Source of the DNA: Acidobacteriota bacterium
GTDB lineage: Bacteria > Acidobacteriota > Blastocatellia > Pyrinomonadales > Pyrinomonadaceae
Assembly (NCBI GenBank): GCA_019639135.1
Contig: JAHBSL010000030.1
Location: 1-33,604, forward strand
Direction of reading: 5' to 3'
DNA: 33,604 nucleotides
Every line of letters begins with the position of its first letter. The first letter of the stretch is position 1. The position numbers were made by a program, and so were the translations under genes. Below the pieces are notes generated by a model. The model saw nothing but the letters and a program-made list of their open reading frames with translations, did no database searches and was not told where the DNA came from. Shown piece after piece: positions 8,215 through 16,386 of the stretch.

Positions 8215-8997
8215 ATGGAAAGAAAGAAGATCGGCCTTGCGCTTTCGGGCGGCGGAGCACGTGGTTATGCCCATCTCGGCGTGCTGCGGGTGCTTGAGCG
8301 TGCCGGGATCCCGATCGACATGGCGGCCGGATGCTCGGCAGGCTCGATCGTCGGTGCGGCGATCGCCGCCGGACTGCGGTCGGACGACATCATCAAGTTC
8401 AGCCGTAACCTGGGTTGGTTCGACGTTTCCGGCTTCTCCTATTCGCCCCGAGGATTGCTCACGAACGAACCGCTCGGCCGCTTCATAGAAAAGAACTTTC
8501 CTCTAACTAAGTTCGAAGAACTTGCAATGCCGCTCGCCATAGTCGCCTGCGACCTGGCAACCGGCAAAGAGGTCGTCTTCCGCGGCGAGGGCAGCATTGC
8601 CGAAGCGGTCAGGGCAAGCTGTGCGATCCCGGGCGTTTTCGTGCCCGTCACCGGGCCTAACGGAAAGGTGCTGGTTGATGGCGGCATTGCCTCGCCAATG
8701 CCGACGCGGGCCGTCCGAAAGCTCGGCGCTGAAAAGGTGATCGCGGTCGACCTTTTGACATGCGGCTCGGTCGATGCCGGCACACCGAATACGCTTGTCG
8801 GCACATTCATCCAGGCGGCGATGATGATGATCCGCAACTCGTCCAAGAGCCATCACTACCGTGCGGATGTCGTCATCGAACCGGCAATCGCGCACATTCG
8901 TCCGGACGAGATGCGGCGTGCCGAAGAACTCATCCAGCTCGGCGAGGCGGCTGCCGAAGAAAAGCTCGATGAGATCCGTGCACTCACCGAGTCCTAA
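8215..8997 (+). CDS. Patatin-like phospholipase (RssA/NTE type)
   Basis: I use ATG 8215, since an in-frame TTG nine bases earlier adds only three residues. The 260-residue protein shows the patatin hallmarks in order: glycine-rich oxyanion loop SGGGARG (11-17), nucleophile elbow GCSAG with S41, and the DGG catalytic aspartate motif at about 155-157 (VLVDGGIASPMP). The family hydrolyses acyl esters of phospholipids or lysophospholipids using a Ser-Asp dyad. Length matches the short bacterial RssA-like proteins. No signal peptide or membrane helix is seen, suggesting a cytoplasmic or membrane-peripheral enzyme. The substrate is not determinable. Confidence 0.92.
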   Translation: MERKKIGLALSGGGARGYAHLGVLRVLERAGIPIDMAAGCSAGSIVGAAIAAGLRSDDIIKFSRNLGWFDVSGFSYSPRGLLTNEPLGRFIEKNFPLTKFEELAMPLAIVACDLATGKEVVFRGEGSIAEAVRASCAIPGVFVPVTGPNGKVLVDGGIASPMPTRAVRKLGAEKVIAVDLLTCGSVDAGTPNTLVGTFIQAAMMMIRNSSKSHHYRADVVIEPAIAHIRPDEMRRAEELIQLGEAAAEEKLDEIRALTES

Positions 8998-9075
8998 CCC
9001 GAACCTTTGCTTTGCGTTAAATCGTCTTTATCAATTTGCCAAACGCACCGTTCGTCGTCATTATTAACAACGTTG

Positions 9076-9186
<111 letters not shown>

Positions 9187-9298
9187 GGCAACCGGAAACG
9201 AATCTTTGCGGGCAGACCGTTACTCCAAAGCAACCTCGTTCCTTTTCGCTTCTCTTGAAATGTCCGCCTAAAAGGCGCGACAAAGGATGATTATTAGA

Positions 9299-9652
9299 AT
9301 GAAACTTTACGTAGGAAATCTCTCTTTCCAGACCTCGAGCTTTGACCTCCAGGAACTCTTTTCAGGCATCGGTACCGTTGAATCAGCAACGGTTGTAGAA
9401 GATCGCGATACCGGCCGCTCACGCGGTTTCGGCTTTGTCGAAATGGCGACCAAGGAAGACGGTGAAAAGGCCATCACGGAACTCAACGGAACCGAGCACA
9501 ACGGACGTGAGCTGAAGGTCAACGAAGCCAAGCCCCGCGAAAATCGTGGCTTCGGCGGCGGTGGCGGCGGACGCGGCGGCAACCGCGGCGGCGGCGGTGG
9601 CGGCTACGGCCGTGACGGCGGCGGCTTCGGCGGCGGACGTAACCGCTGGTAA
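9299..9652 (+). CDS. RRM-domain RNA-binding protein with glycine-rich tail
   Basis: I choose ATG 9299 because the product then starts MKLYVGNLSFQT, the standard start for this family, and AAAGGA (9282-9287) lies 11 bases upstream; an in-frame ATG at 9287 would overlap that site. The 117-residue protein has one RRM: RNP2 is LYVGNL (residues 3-8) and RNP1 is RGFGFVEM (about residues 42-49). From about residue 82 the tail is Gly/Arg-rich (GGGGGGRGGNRGGGGG). Such short RRM proteins bind RNA in the cytoplasm, and cyanobacterial relatives are cold-induced. The long foldable leader and the strong terminator suggest a monocistronic, post-transcriptionally regulated gene. Confidence 0.93.
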   Translation: MKLYVGNLSFQTSSFDLQELFSGIGTVESATVVEDRDTGRSRGFGFVEMATKEDGEKAITELNGTEHNGRELKVNEAKPRENRGFGGGGGGRGGNRGGGGGGYGRDGGGFGGGRNRW

Positions 9653-9680
9653 GTTCCGGCAAGGAATCTGAAATAGAAAA

Positions 9681-9708
9681 GGGCTGCTCCAGCGAGCGGC
9701 CCTTTTTT
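9681..9708 (+). terminator. Intrinsic terminator of the RRM gene
   Basis: GGGCTGCTC (9681-9689) pairs with GAGCGGCCC (9694-9702), one G-U wobble, loop CAGC, followed by six T (9703-9708). It lies 29 bases after the RRM stop codon. Confidence 0.9.
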
Positions 9709-9722
9709 CTTTGCTTGGGGTG

Positions 9723-10214
9723 TCAGTTCTTTCGCGGCGGCCGCCTTCGGGCGGGAGGCTGTCTTTGATTTTCGGTAAAGGATGTCGATGGAACTACTGC
9801 GGCCGTGCCCTTGACGTCAAACTCGAGCGTTTTCTCCAGCTTGTCGTTGATGAAGATCTCCGCCCGATATTTCCCGACGAACCAGACCTTTGCCGGCCCG
9901 CCCGAAAACTGGACGATGTTCTCGCCCTGTTTGGTCGTGTAGCTGGTCGAAACGATCTGCGAGCCCTCTCGTAGTCCGGCGACCCGAACGGCAACAAGCT
10001 TCATCCGTACGGTCTGCGGATCGGTGCCGGTCAGATTAACGACGCAGTAGATCGGATTATCGGTCGTCTTGAATTCCGCAGATTCCTCGCCGGGCCCGCC
10101 TTCGCCATTTGAGAATGCCAGGAACGCTTCGGCGACCGGTCCTTCGGACTGCTCGGGCTGCGCAAATGCTGCCGAGCAAACCAATAACATCAGGAGAAAC
10201 AATAATTTAGACAT
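9723..10214 (-). CDS. Secreted protein of unknown function
   Basis: The 163-residue product has a clear signal peptide (MSKLLFLLMLLVCSAAFAQ, cleavage near residue 19). The mature part is beta-rich, resembling an immunoglobulin-like fold: DNPIYCVVNLTGTDPQTVRMKLVAVRV, GENIVQFSGGPAKVWFVGKYRAEIFINDK. A basic Pro/Arg-rich tail (about 148-163) ends the protein. I do not recognise a named family. It probably acts in the periplasm or on the surface. It diverges from the DUF58 gene across a 185-base gap and converges on the RRM gene, whose terminator lies just before its stop. Confidence 0.8.
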   Translation of the reverse strand: MSKLLFLLMLLVCSAAFAQPEQSEGPVAEAFLAFSNGEGGPGEESAEFKTTDNPIYCVVNLTGTDPQTVRMKLVAVRVAGLREGSQIVSTSYTTKQGENIVQFSGGPAKVWFVGKYRAEIFINDKLEKTLEFDVKGTAAVVPSTSFTENQRQPPARRRPPRKN

Positions 10215-10399
10215 AAAACAGCGAACACTCAGCCGGGTTCAATGAATCCTTAGTGCAGCGAGCGGCTTAAATGGTTGCTTTGCGGGGATGCGAAAAATTG
10301 CCTGCAGTGAAGCTGCCGCAATAAATCGGTTGGGTCATTGCGCCGGCAAATTTGAAGATACCAACTTGGAGCAGATACCTGTTATAATCCGACGAACTG

Positions 10400-11722
10400 A
10401 TGCGATTTGTCTTCTCCGGACGATTTTATTTCCTTGCCGCATTGAGCCTCGTGCCGCTCTCGCTCTCGTGGAACTTTCCGTTTCTGCGGTGGGTCGCACT
10501 TGCCTACAATCTGCTACTTGTGACGGCCGCCGTCGCCGATCATTTCCTGAGCCGCAAACGGATCGAGGACGTTTCGGCCGTTCGTGAGTTTCCGGTACGG
10601 TTCGCGATCGGCGATGCGAACGAGGTGCGGCTTCTACTTGAAAATACCGGCACGCGTGACATCCTGATCAAAATAAAGGACGAGTATCCGCCGGATCTCG
10701 AACTTCTCGACCCACGCGAGACCGAGTTCGCGCTCCCGGCAAAGCGGCGGGCAGAGTTCTCATATCGGCTGCGTCCGACGCGGCGTGGGCGATATGCATT
10801 TGGGCGGATCGCGGTTCGGTTTCTCTCGACGCTAGGGCTCGTCTGGAGCCAGGCAGAGATCGGTGAACAGGAGGCCATAAAGGTTTACCCGAATATGCGG
10901 CGTGCCCGCGAGATCGAGCTGAAGGCTCTCGGAAATCAATCTTTTATCGCCGTTCAGCGGCGCTCGACCCGACGCGGTGAGGGCCGCGAGTTCGAATCAA
11001 TGCGCGATTACGTCCGTGGCGACGAGCTTCGGCATATTTCTTGGACCGCAACTGCCCGTCGATCGAAACTCACCACCCGGCAATATCAGATCGAGCGCGA
11101 CCAAACGGTGATTATCGCCATCGACGCGGGCCGGATGATGACCGGCCGAATCGAGGGCGAGACCAAATTCGACACGGCCATACATGCAACACTTGCATTG
11201 ATGTCCGCTTGTGCGAGGGCGGGAGACAATGCGGGCATCGTTGTCTTCGGCCGCCGTGTTCGCAAATATCTGGCGCCGAAACGCGGCGTCGAGCACATGG
11301 ACGCTGTTCTCGAGGCCATGCACGACATGGAGCCTGAACTCATCGAGCCTTCATACGCAAGGGCGTTTCAGTTCATCGCCTCGAACCTGAAAAAGCGGGC
11401 GTTCGTCGTTATCCTGACCGACGTTGTCGATAAGGACAGTTCGCGGGAACTCATCAATTCACTCCGGCTGCTTCGGCCGCGGCACCTGCCGCTGGTCGCA
11501 ACGATCGGCGACCGCGACCTGAACGCAATGGTCTCTGCAAAGCCGGAAGAGATCCGCGAGGTCTTTCTCCAATCCGCCGCCGAAGAGATCATCCACCAAC
11601 GGGAATCCGCTCTCAGGCTAGTAGAATCGCTCGGCGGACTCGCCCTCGACGTAACCACCCAAACGCTCGGCCCACGTCTGCTCGAAAGTTATCTTCGGGT
11701 AAAGGAACGCGGAATGATATGA
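10400..11722 (+). CDS. DUF58 domain (vWA-like) membrane protein
   Basis: The 440-residue protein starts with two hydrophobic segments (about residues 8-23 and 30-47). It carries the DUF58 signature TRRGEGREFESMRDYVRGDE from residue 190, followed by RHISWTATARR, and a vWA-like IAIDAGRMM segment (239-247). DUF58 proteins commonly occur with MoxR AAA ATPases and SpoIIM-like membrane proteins, and are thought to take part in protein assembly or envelope processes. No MoxR gene lies here, but a SpoIIM-family gene is about 1 kb downstream on the opposite strand. Its last four bases overlap the next gene (ATGA), indicating translational coupling. Confidence 0.9.
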   Translation: MRFVFSGRFYFLAALSLVPLSLSWNFPFLRWVALAYNLLLVTAAVADHFLSRKRIEDVSAVREFPVRFAIGDANEVRLLLENTGTRDILIKIKDEYPPDLELLDPRETEFALPAKRRAEFSYRLRPTRRGRYAFGRIAVRFLSTLGLVWSQAEIGEQEAIKVYPNMRRAREIELKALGNQSFIAVQRRSTRRGEGREFESMRDYVRGDELRHISWTATARRSKLTTRQYQIERDQTVIIAIDAGRMMTGRIEGETKFDTAIHATLALMSACARAGDNAGIVVFGRRVRKYLAPKRGVEHMDAVLEAMHDMEPELIEPSYARAFQFIASNLKKRAFVVILTDVVDKDSSRELINSLRLLRPRHLPLVATIGDRDLNAMVSAKPEEIREVFLQSAAEEIIHQRESALRLVESLGGLALDVTTQTLGPRLLESYLRVKERGMI

Positions 11723-12015
11723 GAGTTGACTCGATACGTTCGACTTCTTTGCTCCTCGGATCTCTGATCGCAATCGTGATCGCGACAATGGTCGGCAACG
11801 ATATGCTGGACAAGCCGTTCAAAATAAGCCACGTCGCCGATTTCTATGCGTCGTTCGCTATCTATGGTACTGCGATCTCACTAATTGTCTCCCTCGCGGC
11901 GAGTTGGCTTCTGGGTCGAAAGATACCGACCTTGCTTGCACCTGTAGTTCCGACCCTGATCTTTCCATTCACGCTTTGGGCGGTATATCAGATCGCGTTT
12001 TTTTTCGGGAAATGA
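11719..12015 (+). CDS. Small membrane protein coupled to the DUF58 gene, possibly truncated by a T8 frame change
   Basis: The start overlaps the DUF58 stop (ATGA at 11719-11722). The 98-residue product has three hydrophobic segments: about residues 8-27, 43-66 and 71-94. It ends soon after a run of eight T (11998-12005). If one T were skipped or absent, the reading frame would continue another 46 codons to the TGA at 12152-12154, adding a linker and a good extra helix (LGMFLAVVAGVIAMYI). No start codon precedes most of that extension, which argues that it belongs to this gene. I recognise no family. Confidence 0.7.
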   Translation: MRVDSIRSTSLLLGSLIAIVIATMVGNDMLDKPFKISHVADFYASFAIYGTAISLIVSLAASWLLGRKIPTLLAPVVPTLIFPFTLWAVYQIAFFFGK

Positions 12016-12154
12016 GGTTGGAGTTGAACGGTCCGATCTCTCACCGCTCACGGCCGAAATCGAACTCGCTTACATTCTGATTCGGTATGGCACGCTAGGC
12101 ATGTTCTTGGCGGTTGTGGCTGGGGTCATAGCAATGTATATCCAGAGGCGTTGA
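12016..12154 (+). other. Out-of-frame coding-like extension of the small membrane protein
   Basis: In the frame shifted by one base, an uninterrupted coding-like stretch runs to the TGA at 12152-12154. It encodes VERSDLSPLTAEIELAYILI, then RYGTLGMFLAVVAG, then VIAMYIQRR: a charged linker, a hydrophobic helix and a basic end, as in real membrane proteins. The first usable ATG in this frame is only in GMFLAVV, so it is unlikely to be an independent gene. Confidence 0.5.
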
Positions 12155-12161
12155 ATTCAGG

Positions 12162-12692
12162 ATGGGAAAATGGTGCAAGGTTTTTTGTAGTTGCGAAAAT
12201 CGACGGCCTATATCGGCCGGTAAGTGGCCAGATTACGATAGTTATAGAAGGAATGTTGGGGCACCAGCCAAGACGCGGGAGTTTTGGGAGAACCACGTCA
12301 AAGATCTCTACGAATGCGGGCATCGTGCCGGAATCTTCCATGAGACCTGGCCCGGAGATATTTTGCGAATAGGCTTTGCGCTTGAAAGAACTTTTAAGGG
12401 AAGCAATATCCAATTTCCGATCTTCAGAAAGCTTGCAGACTTCTCGTATTACGACGATGAGGTCCTTGAGATAGCCTTCGAAGAAGTTCAAGATTGGGCG
12501 GTGGAGGTAGGGCATCTAAAGGATATCGACGCCGGTCGACAATTCTTCCAATACCACGAACAAAAACGATTCCTTGATTCTCTCAATGAAGATCCGTTTC
12601 TTTACGGCGACCTTTCGGCTGCCTTACAAGAATGTGAGCGGTTGATCGATACCTGTCGGCGAACTGGCAATGGGATCTTGTTTTCACTGTAG
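12162..12692 (+). CDS. Hypothetical protein with N-terminal CxxxCxC and CGH motifs
   Basis: The 176-residue product starts MGKWCKVFCSCENRRP, with cysteines at 5, 9 and 11, and later has ECGHRAG (C52, H54). Together these could form one zinc site. The rest is acidic and helical with many aromatics and no signal peptide or membrane helix, so it is probably cytoplasmic. The start lies seven bases after the end of the extended small-membrane frame, so it may be cotranscribed with the DUF58 operon. The ribosome-binding site is weak. Base composition looks less GC-rich than in the flanking DUF58 and SpoIIM genes. I do not recognise the family; an immunity- or effector-associated role is only a guess. 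Confidence 0.65.
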   Translation: MGKWCKVFCSCENRRPISAGKWPDYDSYRRNVGAPAKTREFWENHVKDLYECGHRAGIFHETWPGDILRIGFALERTFKGSNIQFPIFRKLADFSYYDDEVLEIAFEEVQDWAVEVGHLKDIDAGRQFFQYHEQKRFLDSLNEDPFLYGDLSAALQECERLIDTCRRTGNGILFSL

Positions 12693-12767
12693 TTGCATTT
12701 TGATTCGAAGAAAGTGGAACGGATTAGAACTTCGTCGCTCGTTCACTCGTGGATTATGAGAGGCAGT

Positions 12768-13745
12768 TTATTTTTCGACCGCTTCCGCTCTCGCATCCGG
12801 CTTGATCCCGACGAAGCCGAGATAAAGCAGCATCAGCGTTCCGGTCAAAACTCCGGTCGCTATCTTTGCCGGGACCGGCAGGTCGGACGGCGAGATAAAG
12901 CCTTCGATCACGCCCGCCGCAAAGAGGAAAAGAGCGATGCCGATGACGATCCTCGCCGCCTCGACGCCACGTTTTTTTAATGCCTCGGCCCGCGTCAGGT
13001 CGCCGGGAACAAGGATCGCGTAGCCGATAGACATTCCCGCACCGGCGGCGATGAAGATGCAGAGCAGCTCGACGACGCCATGAGCGACCATGAAGTTCGC
13101 GAGCCCCGCACCGAAGTTCGGGTCAACCCGATAGCATGTCCCGAGCACGCCGCCGATCAAGAGTGCGTTATAGACAAGAACGTAGATCGTCCCGATGCCA
13201 AAGAAAGCCCCGAGCCCGAAAGCGAAAAATGCAACGCGGATGTTATTCGTCAAGATCGCCGAAGACCCGACCTGATTCGCCTCATTGAGCGAAAGCCACC
13301 AGCGGCTATTTGATGTGGCCATTGTTTCTACATCGGCCAGGCCGAGTAGATTTGTAAACTCCGGGTCGCGAAAGGCAAGCACAAAGGCCGCCACGACAAA
13401 GAACATGAAAAGGAAAAAAGCAAACGCGGAAAACGGCAGGACGGTGCGGAACGCCGCCGGCAGGTCGCGGCGGAAATAGGTCTTGAAAATGCCGACCGCA
13501 CCGCCCTCGGCCCGGTAGATGCGGCCGTGAGCGCGAACCACGAGGCTATTGAGGTAATTGATGACCTTCGGGTCGCGCGTCTCGGCTCGGGCTATCGCAA
13601 GATCCGCCGCCGCCCGGCGATATAGCTCGCCAAATTCGCGCACCTCCATCTTCGAAAGCCCCCGCAGCCCCGAGCCGCTCAGCATCCCAAGCAGATCCTC
13701 GAGCCGTCGCCAGTTGTCCTTATTTTCGTCAATAAAGCGGTTCAT
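12768..13745 (-). CDS. Stage II sporulation protein M (SpoIIM/DUF95) family membrane protein
   Basis: The 325-residue protein begins with a soluble helical region of about 100 residues (MNRFIDENKDNWRRLEDLL, EFGELYRRAAADLAIAR), then at least five membrane helices. The SpoIIM-like core is seen in NNIRVAFFAFGLGAFFGIGT, YNALLIGGVLGTCY and MVAHGVVELLCIFIAAGAGM, with a conserved HGxxE at about 220-224. In Bacillus, SpoIIM takes part in peptidoglycan remodelling during engulfment. Non-sporulating bacteria carry this longer version next to MoxR/DUF58 genes, where the role is unknown. It lies tail-to-tail with the DUF58 operon, fitting that association. Confidence 0.88.
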   Translation of the reverse strand: MNRFIDENKDNWRRLEDLLGMLSGSGLRGLSKMEVREFGELYRRAAADLAIARAETRDPKVINYLNSLVVRAHGRIYRAEGGAVGIFKTYFRRDLPAAFRTVLPFSAFAFFLFMFFVVAAFVLAFRDPEFTNLLGLADVETMATSNSRWWLSLNEANQVGSSAILTNNIRVAFFAFGLGAFFGIGTIYVLVYNALLIGGVLGTCYRVDPNFGAGLANFMVAHGVVELLCIFIAAGAGMSIGYAILVPGDLTRAEALKKRGVEAARIVIGIALFLFAAGVIEGFISPSDLPVPAKIATGVLTGTLMLLYLGFVGIKPDARAEAVEK

Positions 13746-13806
13746 TCGCTAAGCCGGATTCTAAAGGGTTGGGTCAATAGAAGTAAAGAAAGGCGTTGGC
13801 ATTTTG

Positions 13807-13815
13807 TGCTATTAT
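13807..13815 (+). promoter_or_regulatory. Candidate extended -10 promoter for the toxin-antitoxin pair
   Basis: TGCTATTAT fits the TGnTATAAT extended -10 pattern, with the antitoxin ATG 18 bases downstream and GAGGG (13825-13829) between. No good -35 box is seen at the usual distance. This is a short-motif call only. Confidence 0.3.
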
Positions 13816-13833
13816 GCTGATGTCGAGGGCAGT

Positions 13834-14040
13834 ATGGACATACGAAAAGAGATAGTCAATAAGATCAACTCGCTTCCGGAGGGTGCCCTTCCGGAAGTTT
13901 ATGATTTCGTCGAGAAGATAGCTGTAGGATCGGAAGGCGAAGGTATTCTGAGACGATTACAGAAGATTCGTATTATCGGGCCACCCGACTTCTCGGAGAA
14001 CTTTGAACTCTACGTTAGTGGGGAAAAGAAGTTTGAATAG
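13834..14040 (+). CDS. VapB-like antitoxin of a type II toxin-antitoxin pair
   Basis: I start at ATG 13834, behind GAGGG at 13825-13829; upstream in-frame codons would give an unlikely N-terminus. The 68-residue protein begins MDIRKEIVNKINSLPEGALP and is rich in charged helix. A start of this type (Ile-Leu-rich helix, then LPEGALPEVYDFVEKI) is seen in small antitoxins paired with PIN toxins. Its stop overlaps the start of the PIN-domain gene, the usual coupled arrangement. It should bind and neutralise the toxin and repress its own promoter; this is family knowledge, not visible here. Confidence 0.72.
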   Translation: MDIRKEIVNKINSLPEGALPEVYDFVEKIAVGSEGEGILRRLQKIRIIGPPDFSENFELYVSGEKKFE

Positions 14041-14445
14041 CACATTTGTTGATGCCTCTTTCATTATTGCCCTCGTTAACGAGTCCGATCAATATCACGA
14101 CCTTGCGAACAATCTGGTCGAAATCTACGACAAGCAACCTTTGATTACCACCGAGACTGTGTTGATCGAGATCGGGAACGCCCTCGCTGGCCGTTTCGTC
14201 TGCAGGCCATTCAGATCCTAGACGAGTTTGCCGCCTCTGATCGAATCGAGATAATACCTCTCGAAACTGCCCTATTCAACAATGGATTTGCACTCTATCG
14301 AGATCATACTGACAAGAAGTGGGGTTTAGCGGACTGCATCTCGTTCATTGTCATGCGTGAGCACGGGATCACGGATGCCTTGACCCACGACCGGCACTTC
14401 CAGCAAGCGGGATTTCGGGCATTGATGCGTGAACCTGTAAACTAA
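14033..14445 (+). pseudogene. VapC-like PIN-domain ribonuclease toxin, frameshifted
   Basis: Translation from TTG 14033, overlapping the antitoxin stop, gives STFVDASFIIALVNESDQYH and TETVLIEIGNAL, then a stop at 14219-14221. The remaining PIN sequence continues in the -1 frame: RLQAIQILDEFAASDRIEII, then WGLADCISFIVM and THDRHFQQAGFRAL, ending at TAA 14443-14445. All the acidic PIN positions are present (Asp in FVDAS, Glu in TETV/LIEI, Asp in LADC, Asp in HDRHF), but in two frames. Restoring one base between 14181 and 14200 gives a normal 137-residue PIN protein. The toxin is thus either inactivated or affected by a sequence error. Intact VapC proteins cleave RNA using Mg ions. Confidence 0.85.
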
Positions 14446-14459
14446 GCTCAAGTCGGAAA

Positions 14460-16316
14460 GTGTCTTCGGAAGTTACCAAATACCATGAAGAAGAGGCCAT
14501 CGGGAAGACGTACGATCTGCGCATCGTTCGGCGGCTGCTCGGCTATCTTCGGCCCTATTGGCACTTGGCGGCTCTTGCCTTGGTGCTGACCTTCCTGACA
14601 AACGCGTTGATCAGTACGCAGCCGCTCTTTACAAAGATCGCGGTCGATAGCTACATTACGCCCCGCAACACCGACGGCATCTGGCTTTTCGCCCTCGCCT
14701 TTTTCGGCGTTTTTCTTTTTCGCTTTATCTTTTCTTATTTGCAGGAGGTATTGCTCAACCGCGTCGGCCAGCGGGTGATGTACGACCTCCGCAGCCAGAT
14801 CTATGCCAAGCTCCAGCGGCAGGAGGTCGCGTATTTCGACCGCTATCCGGTCGGGCGGATAATTACGCGGCTCACCTCGGACGTCGATGCACTAAACGAA
14901 CTTTTCACCTCGGGCGTCATCGATGTACTCGGCGATCTGGTCATCATCATCGCGATCATCGCCTGGATGTTCGCACTCGATTGGAAGCTCGCGATCGTCT
15001 CGCTGATAACGGTCCCGCTTCTCTTTACCGCGACGAACTGGTTCCGCAAGCGTGCCCGCGAGGGCTTTGACAAAGTGCGGACGCGAAACGCACGGCTCAA
15101 CGCTTTTTTGCAAGAATATGTCTCCGGAGCACAGACCGTCCAACTGATGAACGCCGAGGACGGCTCACAGAAAAAGTTTGCCCACATCAACGATGACTAT
15201 CGGCAGGCAAATATCGAGACCATCTACTATTACTCGGTCTTTTATCCGCTCGTCGATTTCATCGGGGCGGTCGGCATCGCGGCTGTCATCTTCTTTTTCG
15301 CATGGGAGCAAATATCGAGTTTTTCGGCTGCCGAGGCAGGACTGACGGTCGGCATCCTAGCGTCGTTCATTCAATACTCGCTTCAGCTCTTTCAGCCGAT
15401 CCGCGATCTTTCGGACAAATTCAACGTCCTGCAGGCGGCGATCGTCGCTTCGCACCGCATCTTCATACTGCTCGATCTAGACATCGAAATAAAGAGCCCT
15501 GAGAAGCCCAAAAAGACCGGCAAGGCCGAAGGCCGGATCGAATTTCGCAACGTCTGGTTCGCTTACAAGGATGACGCGTGGGTGCTCAAGGACGTGAGCT
15601 TCACCATCGAACCCGGCGAGAACGTCGCCCTCGTCGGCCACACCGGTTCGGGTAAAACAACTGTCACGAATCTCCTTATGAGGTTCTATGACATTCAGAA
15701 GGGCCGCATCTTGCTGGACGGCGTCGATATCCGCGACTGGGACCTCGCAGACCTGCGGTCGAACTTCGCCGTTGTCCTGCAGGATGTATTTCTCTTTAGT
15801 GGTTCGGTTGAGGACAATATTCGCCTCGGGAATCGGGCGATCGGCGACGATCGCATCAAATGGGCGGCCAAAGAAGTTCACGCCGATGCGTTCATTTCCG
15901 AGCTTGATGGCGGATATGGCCACCGGATCCGCGAACGTGGTGCCGGACTTTCGGTCGGGCAAAAGCAGCTTGTCTCCTTTGCCCGTGCACTCGCCTTCGA
16001 CCCGCGAATTCTGGTGCTTGATGAGGCGACGAGCTCGATCGACACCGAGACAGAACAACTCATCCAGATCGCGGTCGAACGCGTGATGGAAAGCCGGACT
16101 TCGCTGGTCGTTGCCCATCGGCTCTCGACCATCCAGAAATGCGACAGGATAATGGTCTTTCACCACGGCGAGCTTCGCGAGATGGGAAGCCACAATGAGC
16201 TTTTAAAGCTCCGCGGGCTTTATTGGAAGCTCTTCCGCCTTCAGTATTCCGAAGCCGACCTCTATCCCTTGCCAGGCGGCTTTCTGGCCCGCGAGCCCGA
16301 GCCGGACGCCGCCTAG
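14460..16316 (+). CDS. ABC transporter half-molecule: fused membrane and ATPase domains (MsbA-like)
   Basis: The 618-residue protein starts at a GTG. Residues about 20-335 form the six-helix exporter membrane domain (YDLRIVRRLLGYLRPYW at the start; FDRYPVGRIITRLTSDVDAL coupling region). The ATPase domain follows with Walker A GHTGSGKT (393-400), Q-loop Q441, signature LSVGQ (497-501), Walker B ILVLDE (517-522) and H-loop H553. All key residues are present. It should function as a homodimer or a heterodimer with another half-transporter; no partner gene is adjacent. Family members export lipids, lipid A precursors, drugs or peptides; the cargo is unknown. It begins 15 bases after the toxin remnant. 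Confidence 0.93.
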   Translation: MSSEVTKYHEEEAIGKTYDLRIVRRLLGYLRPYWHLAALALVLTFLTNALISTQPLFTKIAVDSYITPRNTDGIWLFALAFFGVFLFRFIFSYLQEVLLNRVGQRVMYDLRSQIYAKLQRQEVAYFDRYPVGRIITRLTSDVDALNELFTSGVIDVLGDLVIIIAIIAWMFALDWKLAIVSLITVPLLFTATNWFRKRAREGFDKVRTRNARLNAFLQEYVSGAQTVQLMNAEDGSQKKFAHINDDYRQANIETIYYYSVFYPLVDFIGAVGIAAVIFFFAWEQISSFSAAEAGLTVGILASFIQYSLQLFQPIRDLSDKFNVLQAAIVASHRIFILLDLDIEIKSPEKPKKTGKAEGRIEFRNVWFAYKDDAWVLKDVSFTIEPGENVALVGHTGSGKTTVTNLLMRFYDIQKGRILLDGVDIRDWDLADLRSNFAVVLQDVFLFSGSVEDNIRLGNRAIGDDRIKWAAKEVHADAFISELDGGYGHRIRERGAGLSVGQKQLVSFARALAFDPRILVLDEATSSIDTETEQLIQIAVERVMESRTSLVVAHRLSTIQKCDRIMVFHHGELREMGSHNELLKLRGLYWKLFRLQYSEADLYPLPGGFLAREPEPDAA

Positions 16317-16371
16317 TATTATCAAATACTTGTGTATTTGCTAGTTGCTAGTCTATTCGCCGTTGCTTAGT

Positions 16372-16377
16372 TATAAT
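16372..16377 (+). promoter_or_regulatory. TATAAT box just upstream of the sigma-factor gene
   Basis: A perfect TATAAT lies ten bases before the ATG at 16387, and TTGCTA (16345-16350) lies 21 bases upstream, longer than the usual 17. If real, it would give a nearly leaderless transcript, consistent with the absence of a Shine-Dalgarno here. A chance match is possible. Confidence 0.3.
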
Positions 16378-16386
16378 GTTCGGGCA

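Noticed and set aside
6764..8997. Protease plus patatin as an anti-phage defence system
   Set aside because: No cyclic-nucleotide synthase, sensor or other defence gene lies beside the pair, so the evidence is too weak to name it as such.
10288..10587. Open frame overlapping the start of the DUF58 gene
   Set aside because: It is out of frame with the well-supported DUF58 protein and has no domain or start signal.
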